NCBI GenBank assembly: GCA_015039315.1
Contig: WIDE01000129.1
Coordinates: 10,891-74,890 of the forward strand
Length of the DNA: 64,000 bases
DNA from: Clavulina sp. PMI_390
Lineage: Eukaryota; Basidiomycota; Agaricomycetes; Cantharellales; Hydnaceae
Direction: 5' to 3'
Shown here: in pieces, positions 10,952 through 23,437 of the stretch
Position numbering within the stretch: position 1 is the stretch's first letter
How the letters are laid out: every line of letters begins with the position of its first letter
Notes under the pieces: model-generated
Database searches by the model: none
What the model saw: only the letters and a program-made list of their open reading frames with translations
What the model was told of the DNA's origin: nothing
Made by a program: the position numbers and the translations under genes

Positions 10952-13219
10952 TCACTGGCTCATTTTACGATTGGCCGGAGGCTAAGGCGCTTGTGTGAGT
11001 CTCGTTCAAGGCTTCTCCAACTGCGAGGCGAGGGGCATCGCCAAGGGGTCGCAATGCTACATGGATTGTCAAGTGGCAAAAAAAAAGCGGGTGCAGTACC
11101 ACTCACCCTCTTTTAACCAGCACAGACGAGGCACTAGGTGGCAATCATATTAATGACAAACTAAACGGCGTCCACCTTCTTTCGTCCTGGTCTCTCCTTC
11201 TGGGCCACACCTCCTTACGGAGGTAAACACCGACGGCCGATGTCGCCAGTGCGCAGCTCGCAGCACATTCCTAGAGTTGGCCTAGAAAGAGTCGAGCTCT
11301 TATCATAATATGAACTGTGCAATGATGACTACTTTTTGCTGATGATGCCGGTTTGCCGGAAGATGAGGGACAATGCACAATTCGCCGGCGACTCAATTCC
11401 GCAGTGCATAAGGGCTTCGAGAAGAGTCCTTGCGCAAATGACATACATCAGTGGGTGTTGACGTGGCGAGGGGGTTCGCATTTAGCGGGATAAACGAACT
11501 ATTGGGGGCCCAGAGCTATGAGGTCAGGTTGGGGACACACACGCGAGATGAACAGCACGTTCAAGGATTAGCGCGTGCGCAGAAAGGGAGCACGTTGGGA
11601 TCGGCTGAGGTCTGGGCGCACAGAGGATGACGAGATGAGAAGAAAAAAATAGTTGAATATGCTGATCGAATCTCATTCTATATCGTCTAGCGACGTTTCA
11701 CACTCGGGTGAGAGATTTTCAGGGAAATAGAGGGTGGTGGTATACATGCTAAACTGCTCGCGCGGTCGTGGAGGCTTGGCTGTCAATACACGGGCACGCA
11801 CATCACGGACGCCGCAGCCTGCATGCAAGCAGGCGTCACGATCAGCAACCAACTGATGATTTGGTGATGTTTTTTCTCTGTCTCCTTTGTCTGGCGTCTC
11901 TGTAAAATACAACGTGTAAAAAGGGGTACGTAGAACTGGATCCGATTGTTTGCCGTTGTACATGAAAGGGGGCAAGCGTCGACTCAAGGGTCGGTTGCCG
12001 GTATTCGGACCCAGCTGCCCGTACAAGCGACGGGCATAATATACACGACGAACGAGGACGTAAGGGGGGTTAGCTAGCTAGAGAAAGAGGGAAAAGGTGT
12101 TGAGCTCAAAGGTGGTTTCAGGTTGCAGGAGACCAAAGAGCGAATGGGGAAATAAACGTCGTCCATCTACACAACAGAGGAGGAGCAGACCGGGAGAAGT
12201 GCGGAGCGGAATAGACGTCGGCCATACTATAGCGAGACATGACAAGTAAGCATCCCATTCCGGATCTCCGAAGCACCACATGGAGTGACTGGGCGCCTGG
12301 GCAGTCATTTTCGAGAACCTTCTGATCACCCATCAACGTGGAGGCTCACTGGTCGTGCTTGTGAAACACGACGGAGACAGGGGGAAGGCGTCTTTGGGGG
12401 CGGCGATAATACATTACTCATCCAGCCCTACCCTATTTCCCTTTGACTACCGAACGACCGAAACGAACAGATCGAAGCACATGCGGACTCCATTCAGCAC
12501 GCGAACAGGCGGTCCACATGGTGCACATATTGCATAAGCCATCAACATCAGCCAACAAGTTGGGCTAAGCGCCACGCCTCGCTTGCTTCCCCCACCCTCT
12601 CCCGCCCTCCGTCCGTCTGCTACACTTGAGCTCAGCAGTGCTCGTGTCTGCTGCCACACTCGCCGACCTGCGTCTCTGCCGTTCTGCTGTCTCCAGTGTG
12701 CATTTTTGCTTGCGGTCTAGACAGACGCACCTCCTGCATTAGTCTTTGCTTCTAATCTAATTCAGGGCTGCACCGCGTGCTCCTCAACCCCCCTCCACAT
12801 CACCACCATTTGCTCTCTTGCAGCGACTTTTCCTCCTCTCTCTGCGCATTGAAGCGCCCCCCCTCTGTTGCTGTCTCTGGTCTTACCCACCGTGCCCTTA
12901 TAGCCCTCGTTCTCCCCTGACTGCGCCTTGGTTTCTCGCCCAATCAAACGGAAGAAGGGCCATTCCATTGCTGCCAGCGTTCGTTCGCCGCCCACCTCTT
13001 CACTGTTGAGCGACGGTTCCCCCTGATCCATGTCAGCGACGCAACGCCTTTGGTCCCCATCTGTGCGCTCTTCCCGTCCTCCCCGATTCGCATTGTAGTT
13101 GACTTGACAATAATCTATCTTTTTTCTTCTTAATTTTCTTTTCCCTATTCACCTCACAGTCCTTTGATCATGCAAGCCAACAGCAGATAGCCCCTACCAA
13201 CGAGAACGGGTCCAGACTG
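10952..13219. other. Long spacer upstream of the Ran1-type kinase gene
   Basis: About 2.3 kb without a recognisable gene. The segment from about 12560 to 13190 is C/T-rich on the plus strand, as in long fungal 5' leaders, and probably belongs to the kinase gene's promoter and 5' UTR. Minus-strand open frames at 11673-12026 and 12078-12336 show no family features. No tRNA or repeat is seen. Confidence 0.5.
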
Positions 13220-16200
13220 ATGTCCGTCCGACGGCCTGGTGCTTCGTCCCCCGCCGTTGCTGCTCCACATGTTCCCGCCACCACACATGCGAGACCGCAG
13301 CAACAGCCCACATCGTACCAGCAACAACAACAACAACAGCAGTCCTATTTCTCGCCACCTTCCTCCTACACCACATTGTCTACTCAACCTAATTCATATT
13401 TCCCTTCTGTTGTCCCCAGCATTTCGACGCAATCAACACCCATATTGATCGCTAAAGAGCTGCCTCTTGCTCCCCCCACCCCTTCCACCAATCCCATCCT
13501 TCTCCCAAATTCCATGTACTACATCCATCCCGGTTCAGCTTCCCCTTCCCCCTCCCCGGCCCGTCAATTGCCTGTGGACGCCCACCGTCCCCTTCTTTAC
13601 CGTCAACAAACCCCAACTCAATATCCTTCCTCTCATTCTCGTTCAAACTCGTTTTCTTCGTCCACGAATAATGTCGTTACGTCCAACTCCAGCGCAGGCT
13701 ATCCGCCTGTGCTGACTATTCCTGTGTCTTCTTCCACTCTATCATCTCCTATCTCATCTTCGCAAATGAGCTCGCCGCACCCGACCACTCCGAAATCGAG
13801 GCGTACCTCCCTTATTACTACATCCCTTGCCACCGCAATCCACAACAACCTCGCTCTAGTAGCTGCGGCCAACGGTGGCATGTCAAGTAATGGTACTGCC
13901 AGTGTGGGCATGTCCCCCCAGAGCTCGTATGGTCTCCCCTCGCCAACCTTCCCGCCCCGAACGCTCCCATTCTCAGGTGCAAATAACGGATCAGTAGTTA
14001 CACCTGCGACACCCTCGCGGCCTCCACGATCTCCTGCCCGACCACCGGCTGGGTTTGGTGCACAAGGTGCATTGGGTCTTTCTCCTCTGACCCCCTTGCC
14101 TTTCCCTGCATCCTCCAGTTCTCCGACCCCCGCTCCTGGCACTGTGACTGCTATCAGCAACCATAATCAGGCGATCCATCCCCCTCACCCGTTATCAGCC
14201 TCCACGGCTCCATCGCACAACTACTCTGCCCCCATTCCTCGCGCTCCACGTCAGTCGCTGACACAATCGCAATCGCAGGCACATGCTCTCAGCAGGCGAA
14301 ATTCGCGCCAAGTGAGCGTTCGTCTGAGTGCGGCGTTTGTACCACCCAGCCTCACCCCTCGCTCGAGGAGCGGGAGCGTCAGTGTGAGCGGTAGCCGTGT
14401 GGGGAGCGTTGCCGGGCACGCACGGAGGATGTCCCGTGTTGGGAGCATGGTTGATAACGGCGAGAGTGAAGGTCTTGATATTCTCAAGGCAGGCGATATC
14501 ATCGGCCGAGGGTGTTTATTGCGGGGCCAAATCGTACGAGCTGTGCAGCCTGTTGCTCCTCAGGAGCCAGTGAACAAGTCGGCTAGCTCTAGCGCCCATG
14601 TCTGTGCGAACGCAAGATACGAGGTCGTGAGGAGCCTGGGAACAGGCAGCTATGCGGTTGTGTATCTTGTTCGTGAGATCCTACCCCCACCGACTCCAGT
14701 GAAGACACCTAGCGCTCTTGGACTATCCTCTCTCTCTGACGACATCTTCGATGAAGACGATTTCTTCGGGCTTTCCCAACCACCCATCCAAGTGTTCCCG
14801 CCCAGTCGGACACTGTCGAACAAGTCCAATATTGTACGGCGGCCGTCTGTATTGAAGCCGATCGACGAGCTCTTGCCGTCTTCTGCACCCTCAAGTGGCC
14901 CCTCGTCGTCTTCCGGCTCCACTTCCTCTTCCTCTGCTCCCGGCACTCCCCCCTCCGCCCAAGCCCAGTCACAACCTCAGTATGGCCGCGAGTTTGCTAT
15001 CAAGGTCCTCTCAAAACGGAACCTTGCCGCAGACGAGCTTGCCGTACAACGCACTGAAGTCTCGATCCACCAGTCCCTACGCGCACATGGCAACATCGTG
15101 ACGCTGTACGGGGCGCTTGAGACAGAAGAGCTGTTGATGCTGGTGCTCGAGTACGTCAGGGGCGAAGATTTGTACTATTTCCTGGAGACGGAGCAGATTG
15201 GTGAGGGTGAAGCTCAAGATAACTCGAGTCGCAGGAGTTCGATGTACTCGAGTTATTCGGCACTGAGTGAGGATGGAGAGATGACGCTTGATGAGTTGTT
15301 GGATGAGCCTGCCCGTGGACGAAGACGGACAAGGCGGCCCCGACAGGACTCACAGCATCAGCCGTCGACGGGCACAACACCCCCAACGCCGAGCTTGTTG
15401 TCGAACGTCCACCCGAATGCGATGTTGAGCTATGATCGACTACGGCTGATTGCGAGCATGTTTGCGCAGATGTGCGACGCCGTCCAGGTGCGGAATCCTT
15501 CCTCTTTATGAGTCGATCCTTCCTTTTCTGACGCCAGCTGTTGTTTCTAGGCATGTCATGCACAAGGTATCTCACATCGCGACATCAAGCCGGAGAACTT
15601 CATTGTCACAACTACCTCGGATGATACTGACAAGGCAAACAGCATGGGCAAGGTCATCGTGAAGCTCTCTGACTTTGGGCTGGCGACCACGGATCGTTGG
15701 TCTGCCGATGTCGACTGTGGGAGTGCGCCTTATATGAGTTACGGTAAGATTATTGCCTATTTCGTTGGAGATTGGTCTTGCTGATCATCCTTTGCCTCCC
15801 AGAGTGCCGGAATGTCGTTGGGCCAACCTACGCCACGCAACCTGCTGGTACGTCTTTCTCGCCTCGAAATCATTTTCTTTTCTTTTTTTTTTCGCTACTA
15901 TTTGGGAGCTACTCCGAGGTGTCGCACATGGTAGCGCGGTGCGCGGGGATCCAACGCCCGCTCGCTCCTCCTTCGGTCCCACAGCTTCGAGTCACTCTGC
16001 TGGAGTGATCTATTCTGTCTGACCCTGAGGATCGCTTCCTATTTGCAAACTTTTTGTCTTTGCTTTGCGCTCCACCTTCCCGTTCTGTTGGTCATGACTT
16101 CATGGGATTCTTGATTTCGTTGGGCTCCATGCCCTCACGGCGGGGAGCCTTTTCACGACGGATCTGGCTTTATTCTTCATTTCGCCTTATCTGGTACTTC

Positions 16201-19200
16201 CCTTCCCTTGCGTCATATGGGTATGGTTTTGAGCCCATCCCATGTCACTGCATGGAAATCCGCAGTCGTGATGGTGGCTTCCATCCAATATCCTAAGCGC
16301 CAGATTTTACTTTCCGCTCGTGAGCTTATGCGAGCGATCCTGGTTGCCTTGGCACCTTGTTGTCTTGTCGGCGCTTCATTCTCCGCAAACCAGCACGGTT
16401 TGCCCCCGATCCTTTTCGGGACGGGCTCAGTGCTGTATTGGCAGCATTCATGGCTCGGAGCCTTTTTAATGCGGCCATCCGTGGTTCATTTTCTCGAGGA
16501 AGCCAGGTATATGTGTGACCTCGCGAGCACATATATGTTCCACATGGTGCTGTCAGTGTGCCAATTACTGGTCCTGTTCAACCTGCAAGGAACTTTGATC
16601 GTGCGATTCGCTTCCACTCAACATGCACTCCTATCATCTGCGCTTTCGCCGAGCTTATCCTAAGCCTGCGACCCTTGTGCTCCCTGTCGCAATTTCAGAC
16701 ACCTTATTCTTTGGGCTTTTTACCTTTTCACTTCATTCTTTTTATTTGTTGATCGCTTCCGTGGCTGAAATGAGCACACACTAACCTGACGGCTCGCTCG
16801 TCTGTGTTCCCGGTCTATTCATCGGTTCCTTACAGATGTCTGGAGTCTGGGCATTGTTCTTATCAATATGTGAGTGTATGGTTCCTCTCCACATGGCTAG
16901 TCCACGGGCGGCGGTTCCCCTTTCCCTTTCCCCTCTCTCCCTCCACCCTCCTCTTGCCATCGTCGTCCTCGACTATCTGCCACTCTACCGTCTAATTTTT
17001 GGGGTTTTTGTTACTGACTGCGAGCTCTTTTTCTGTTCTGTCTTTACTGCTGGTACTGCCTCCCCGATCAACTATTGCATTCGACATTTGGCGTGATCGT
17101 AAACCCGACAATTCGCCATTCTGCCGACGCATACTGTTGACGACGACAGGCTCTATCACCACAACCTCTGGCAGGACACTTTCGAGGGGGACGCCTCGTT
17201 TGAGGCGTTCCGCCAACAGCCCATCCCATTCTTGATGCAGCGTTCCCCGGGGATGACGCGCGACGTGGCCGAGTTCCTGGCTGAGCGCGTCTTCAGTATC
17301 ATGCCCGAAGCGCCCGCGGATGAGGAGGACCCGGCTCTGTTGGCGGAGTACGAGCATCAGACGGAGCATGTGCGTGTCACAGCGGCCGAGTTTGGCGAAT
17401 GGGCCCGGCAGCTACCGGCGATGTTTTTCAATGCCGGGATCAGCGCCAACCCGTTGGTGGGTGCAGCAGATGTGCAGGAGCAGCTGCCAGCGCCAGTTGT
17501 GGGCACAGTTTCGGCTGTGTCGGCGGTTTCGAGACGCCTGAGTGCAGGGTTCCCGCACTCGCCTAACTGCGTGCATAGCCAACTGCACTATGAACATCAG
17601 CATCCCCAGGCGCTTCTCGCACATGTTTCCACTGGAGCCGATGAGGATGAGGACGAAGCGGCCGCGATGCTCGATGTGACCCTTACTCAGTCTGATTTTG
17701 GTGATGACTATCTCGGCCTTAGCAGCGCAAGAGTTGATGACCTCCACACTCCCAACCTGCTCCCTCAGTTCCAGTCCTCCCCTTCCATGTCCCCCTCTGC
17801 ACCGAGATCCCCTCGCTCTCCTCCTGTCATGGCGCGCACGATGACGCCGTTACCCGCTGAGCCCATGCCACTGGCCCAGCCAGTTGTGGATGTCAAGCTC
17901 AGTGATCTTGGCGGTGGCCGTGTCTCGCCATTAGGTCTCTCTACCAATGGCGATTGCCTTGCATGCACATACGATGAGCATATCGGCCTGGGCCTCACAG
18001 GTGCTCCCGTCCTCAGCGTCGCCGAAATCATCGATGGTGACAGCGAGGAAGGGAAGAGGATGCGCTCAAGGAAACGAGGGCAGCGAAGGAAAAAGGATCC
18101 GTCCGCTCCCCCGAGCAACGTTTCTTCGCCTTTGGTTACGTCTCATACCGTGCTTCCCAACGTGAACGGCGTTGTCGCTGCTGGTAAGCAGTTCGATCTG
18201 GACGGACTAGCGCAAGGGATGCAAGACTTTGCCCGAGAAGTCAGCCGAACTCGCCCAGTCTCTGTAACGCGACCGCGCAGCACCTCACGTAGTCGATCCC
18301 GTGCCCCTGTTCTGCCCCCCTTGCCTAACTCCACCAATGTCCCCTCTCCCCTCAACCCGCATCCGCTGTATCACAGCGCAGATATGGTCTCTCCTCTCGA
18401 CAACCCTGCTATCGATCCCTCAACTCCATCACTTCCCCCAAGCGTGGCATCGGCTGTGGTTTCACATAAGAAATCTAAGCTAGGCTGGCTTGCTAGCCGT
18501 CATGATGCTGACGAACCCGAGGACCAGAGCGAGCGCGCATCGAGCTTGCTCAAGGGACTCAACTCCACCCTCCGCCCCACTGCTCCTAATTCCAAGTCAA
18601 ACTCCCAAACGACATCATCTGGCTCGGGCAAGTCTTTCCAGACGAACAGCCAGGGCTCTGTTGGATCTACATCCATTGCATTCACCCCTCCTCCCTTACC
18701 GCAGGGTATGGCCACAGGCCCAGATGCGGCTTCGTGGCGAGGAAGACCACAGCAGCAACAGCAGCAGCAACGTGGGCGAGATCCACCCTCGACTGCTTTC
18801 CGTAATGCTTTGAACGATCGACGGGAGCGCTCCCCAGCCTCGAGCACCTACAGCGGTCGCTCAATCGCGACAACTGTTCCCTCGTGGCGCAACTCTGCGA
18901 ACACTTCCAGCTCGGCGGCTTCGTCCATGTACAATGGTTCGGTTCCGTCATCATCCGCCTCAAGCACATTCACGCGCTTCCGCAATGGTAGCGAGGCGAG
19001 CTTCGCGACGACCGCTACCACCGTATCAGCTGCTTCGACGTTCAATACGGGCGGTATTGGAGGCGCGATTGGTTCCGAAAAGAAGGCGCAAGGACCTGTC
19101 GCTCGTCCGCCGTCCGTGAAGAACCACGCTGAGCCTGGGCCCCCGAAGCCTCAGCAACGTCGCCACCCGGTCAATGTTAAACGTGAGTGTCTAGTCTTCG

Positions 19201-19668
19201 GTCGGGAATTCCCATCATCTGACATCTTTTTTCTTCTGATAGAAATGCACGGTATTCCTTGGGAGTTGGATGAATTACCTCGACAGATGCAACCTACCGT
19301 CAATGGCAAGATGGTGAGTTCATTTCTAGATCCAATACACGACCACCAGCCTTATTGTTATTGTTTTTCCCCTCCTGTCCAAGCCAATGGGTGATGTGCA
19401 TGGTGCTCCTCCCCGAAGGGGTAAGCGCAACGGTGGCCCCACTCCTAAGCCTCCTGCCCTCGACACCATCAGCGAGCGTCCGAAGGGTGTACGACGACCC
19501 ACTTCTCCCGGCGGTGGGGAGAGTGGAGAGTCGGACAGTGGTGGTCCCCTTTCACCACCTGTGGCCCCCGAACCCCTCACGATGGCTCCGCCGAAGAAGG
19601 TCCAAAAGGGCCAGATCAACAGTTTGGCGAAGCTTCTGACGTCGTTCAACCGTAGCAAGAAGGATTGA
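13220..19668 (+). CDS. Ran1/Sks1-type serine/threonine protein kinase, very long form
   Basis: Seven exons, 13220-15487, 15551-15743, 15803-15847, 16836-16869, 17150-19182, 19243-19313 and 19384-19668, sum to 1,642 residues. The kinase domain begins near residue 467 with a Gly-rich loop ([12 protein letters not shown]). It continues with the catalytic Lys in REFAIKVL near residue 590, [14 protein letters not shown], a [10 protein letters not shown] activation segment and [12 protein letters not shown]. The CGS-x-YM pattern is typical of the Ran1/Pat1, Sks1 and Vhs1 group. Two low-complexity inserts interrupt the fold: about 100 residues between the Gly loop and the Lys, and about 60 residues after the hinge (EDLYYFLE). 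The N-terminal 460 and C-terminal 800 residues are Ser/Pro-rich and disordered, with two polyGln runs. Introns 3 and 4 are 988 and 280 nt. Likely role: nutrient or cell-cycle signalling, from family knowledge. Confidence 0.88.
13319..13342 (+). repeat. PolyGln tract (CAA/CAG, 8 codons)
   Basis: Eight consecutive Gln codons near the N terminus of the kinase, mixed CAA and CAG. A second run of CAG/CAA codons lies near 18750-18771 in the C-terminal disordered region. Both are in frame. Confidence 0.9.
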
Positions 19669-20515
19669 TGATAATGGTCATTCTTTCACTCCTTCATCTT
19701 GCTTTGCTTCGCAGTTCGGTGCGGCGTTGTCTTCACCTTCCACGTGCTCCTTCCTGTCGCATGCAGTCCTTGCTCCTCGTGTAAACGTCGCCCTTCTTGA
19801 TTTGCACTTCACACTCAATGCATCATCGTGTCCCTAATTGTGATGGTGTTACCACCAAACATTGATGATGCTGACGATGCTCGTGAAGCTCCCGTTGTAT
19901 TCTTCTTTTTTCCTCTTTCTCAACATTAACACCTCACAATATCACACACTCATTGTCTCGTATTTCCTTTTAAACTGTATTTTTGGTATCTCCGATCTCC
20001 TCACCCTCTACCCATCGTGTTTTATACAAGCCAAACAACCAACCCTTGTAAAACTTGCTGCCCATCAAGTGCGACTCGACTTCTATTCATATATATCCTC
20101 CACACCCCCTTATCTTTCCATGCTCATCCCCCCATTTGCACACACTTTTCGGATCAAGTCCTGTCGTGGAGACCGGGCAAGCTTTACTTCGTCGTAGAGG
20201 CGAGGTCTCTTTATCCCTTTTTTCTTCTTATCTTACGCAGTAGCTTTCCTCGCTTTCCTTCCACCTGTTTCCACGGAACTGGTAAATTGAAGTATTTTTT
20301 TGTGAACCACAATATTGGACGCGCTCGTCGGTGTGATAGTGTCAGCAGAGCGTTACAGAAGGCAGTTCTAAGAAGAAGACTACCGCAATAGAAGAGTAAA
20401 TGGCGTGTTGATGGGCGAATAGAGGTATAAATCAATGGATTGGGCAAAGGTCTAGACAAGTTAGCCCAGGTTGTACGGCGCAACGAGCTGCCAATGGCTG
20501 AAGCGTTGAGGGAGA
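19669..20515. other. Convergent 3' flanks of kinase and Utp5 genes
   Basis: T-rich then A-rich spacer of about 850 bp between two converging genes. It should hold both 3' UTRs. No coding exon or RNA gene is recognised. Confidence 0.6.
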
Positions 20516-23167
20516 CTAGTCATCCTCATCGTCGTCTTCCTCGTCATCATCATCAGACGACTCCACCTCCAAGTCAAGCAGCCCATTGGTCTTGCCCTCA
20601 CCATCCTCGTCGTCTTCATCATCGTCCTCAAAGTCGTCGTCATCATCCGAACCAAGCTCAAGATCCTCCGCCCCAAGCTCAATATCTTCAATACTACCCT
20701 CGTCCGAGCCATCGTCGATCTCAAGTTCCTCGTCCGTCTCTTGAGCCTCCGCTTCCTCGTCATCGTCTTCTGAATCGTCATCTTCATCTTCCTCCTCACC
20801 ATCAACTTGCATCGCAGCCTGCTTCTCCGCCTCTGCTTCCTCATCGGTGCTCTCCCCCTCGACATACTTGGCGCCCTGAGCCCGTTTCCGAGCCTTCTTT
20901 GCCCGACGCTTCCTGGCAGCAGCGGACTGAGCTTTAGTCTGCTTTGCCTGCTCAGGCTTGGCAGCAGCAGTAACAGCAGGCTTTGGGATACTCGCGCGAT
21001 ACTCCATCTGCGCAAGCACAAGATCAAGACGTCCATTCAGCGCAAGTAAGCGATCCTGCAGCGCCGTACGCTGCACTACCGTCGTATGCAGAGCCGACAG
21101 TCGCGCAACAAGATCAGGGACCGTCATCAAATGTGCTGTGTGTGCCACGAGAACGGCGCGGATCCAGCGCACCATGAGCTGGGCCCGCTGCGCGCTCGCT
21201 CCGCCTCCACGCCCTTTGCCCCTCCCAGCGCGTGCTCCGCGGTTCATACGCTCAACGCACGCCATGATGAGCGGGAGCGCATACTGCGGCTGGAGGCGCG
21301 AGACGGTGCCGGAGATGAGAGGCTTGGAAGAGTTGGCGAGCACGCTCTCGAGTAGAGGGGTGTCGTTGGAGTGGAGTGCCTGGGTGAGGGTCCGCGTGAG
21401 GGTGGGCGCGTCCGCTTTGAGGATAAAGTGCGCCTGGGATGATCCCTGCTCGTCAGCTGTGGTGGCCTGGTGGTCGATCGTGGCACCTGGCGGACCAGCG
21501 CGCTCGGCGAGACGTTGTCCGAGTGATAGCTCGGCGAGGGAAGCATCTAGGTTGCCGTCGTGGGCAGCATCAGTGTCTGCGGTAGCCAATGACTCGGCAC
21601 CAGTGCGGATAGCGACACCATTGCCTTCCTTGTATCGCTTTGTGGCGAGCACCTGTTTTAGGAGTTCAAGAGTGCTCAGGACGGGATGTTTGGATACAAA
21701 TATACAGCAAATGACATACTTTATCAGACGTCCCATCCTCAAGCGAATCGACTGCAGGAGCTTTCAGCTTCGCATCAGGAACAAAGGACTGATCCTTGCC
21801 CAAGAATTCCTACGCATGTCCAGTCAGCAACGCAGATTACCTAGGTAATGATGAAGAATGAAGCGTACCACTCGCTCAAATACTGGTCTGACACCATTCA
21901 CGAGCCGGGCAACGCGAACCATCCCAGCAGACTGAGGATCAAAGGCCGCTGATACTATTGGTGGTGATGAGGGGATAGAGGACACAGTCGTCCCAGCGAC
22001 TGAAGTGACAGGCTCTACGCCTTTCCCTTTTGAAGACACATTCGGTACAGTAGGTGGGACAAATATCCGTAGTGCACCAGAAGCAGATAGTGCTAGTGCA
22101 AACTGTCCGCCTGCTGACGACGAAGAGTACGCCACTGCTCGAACGTCAGTGTCGAGAGGAATGGATGCAGCAAGAACTCCTTCTGGGGCCGCTTCCTCAT
22201 CATCCGAGTCATAATCCTCATCGTCCTCGATGTCTGGGACTTGCCAGATACATGCGAAGCGATCGCCTTCTGCTGCTGAGATGAAAGACAGTTTCTGTTG
22301 CGGGGAGGAGGATGAAGAGTGTGGGGAAACAGGGGAGGACGCCCATTGGAGAGCGAATACCGGGGATGCATGGCCTGTAAAGCTAGCGTATTCGGGGGAG
22401 GAGGAAGAAGGCTCAGCAGACTGGAATGCACCAAATAATTGTATGCGGTGATGAGCAGCGAGGAGATGTGAGGAGGAAGGAGTAGTTCCGCTTGATCGTA
22501 CAGCAATAGCAGTGTACTGGGAAGCAGCATTTTTGGTTCGGAGCGTGGTCAATAGCTTGCCACTTTGGAGATCCCATGCGCAGACCTGGCCATTCGAGCT
22601 CGATGTCCACAAGGACGCGGGTAATGAGGATACGGAAGAAGAATCCGATGCAGACAATGGAGAGGTGATAGAGAGAATGGAAGAGGAGATAGTTGAGCTC
22701 GAGAACGTTTTTGTGATTTCGCCTTGTCTGGGCGAGAAAATGGCCACAGTCCCATTCATGAACCCAATCGCGAGAACATGCTCTACCGTAGCTCCAGAGA
22801 CACTCTTACGTTTCGCCCGTTTTCTCCGAGCATCGTCATTATTCGCGCTTTCTATCGATTCGCCTTCTCCAGGTGTGGCTCCTCCTCCCGATGACTGCTG
22901 GGTCCAATGGATCGCAGAGACGCGCGAGTTTTGGAACACAGTCTCAGCTACAGCCTTGCCAGACTCCGTATCGAATATCCGCAATCGATGCTTGTCGACC
23001 GCAAGCGCAACATGCGCAAAGAGCAAGCCAGAGGGCGAAAAGGCCGTAAAGGAAGCAGCAGATGAAGCTTCTGCGATGAGCGGCTCTGAGAGCGCAGTGG
23101 TCCCGACTGGGCGGGATTTTGATTTTGATCGCTGGGCCTTTTTGGATGGCCCGCTTTTAGTTGCCAT
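20516..23167 (-). CDS. UTP5: U3 snoRNA-associated protein Utp5 (WDR43), SSU processome
   Basis: t-UTP/UtpA subunit needed for pre-rRNA transcription and 18S rRNA maturation in the nucleolus. Three exons, 21869-23167, 21720-21809 and 20516-21652, give 841 residues. The N-terminal ~430 residues form WD-type repeats (GFMNGTVAIFS, VCAWDLQSGKLLTTL, FTGHASPVFALQW, DRFACIWQVPD). The C-terminal half carries a Utp12-like helical domain, from LKADAPTLTRTLTQAL through LQPQYALPLIMACVERM to LNGRLDLVLAQME. It ends in a Lys/Arg cluster followed by a ~110-residue Asp/Glu-rich tail. The start Met is followed by a basic stretch (KKAQRSKSKSR). The domain order and acidic tail match Utp5/WDR43. The 5' end faces the small repeat-protein gene across 270 bp. 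Confidence 0.9.
20519..20830 (-). repeat. Asp/Glu codon-rich simple sequence (acidic tail of Utp5)
   Basis: Imperfect GAC/GAT/GAG triplet repetition on the minus strand encodes runs of Asp and Glu. It is in frame with Utp5 and typical of nucleolar proteins. Confidence 0.85.
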
Positions 23168-23342
23168 CGTTGGTCGATGAGGAGGGGAGTCAAGCGTTTA
23201 GTTTTGCGTGCCCACACACACACCTAGGGCCAAAAAATTCCCGTCACGGAGTGTGACAATTTGCTGCCTCGACTACAATCGAGCCAAACAACGCGATGGC
23301 AGCTCCTGCCAAAGGGAGGACCGATGATGTCAGAGGTGGCAC

Positions 23343-23350
23343 ATATATAA
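23343..23350 (+). promoter_or_regulatory. TATA box of the small repeat-protein gene
   Basis: ATATATAA about 90 bp upstream of the ATG at 23438. A C/A-rich leader (repeated ACC triplets, about 23390-23416) precedes the start codon. This is the clearest core promoter in the window and suggests a well-expressed gene. Confidence 0.6.
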
Positions 23351-23437
23351 GAGTCTCCTCCGCACTCATGACCACTCAGAGCTTCACACTCACCACCACC
23401 ACCTACCACCACCACTAAAACAATAACCACCTCTAGC

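Noticed and set aside
11673..12336. Minus-strand open frames upstream of the kinase
   Set aside because: No family features, and they lie in a promoter or leader region of atypical composition.
16208..16663. 151-codon open frame inside the long kinase intron
   Set aside because: No recognisable domain and no splice or promoter support; the kinase reading PAD-VWSLG is continuous across the intron.
20440..21848. Plus-strand open frames of 165-296 codons over Utp5
   Set aside because: Opposite-strand shadows created by the biased Asp/Glu and Ala/Arg codons of Utp5.
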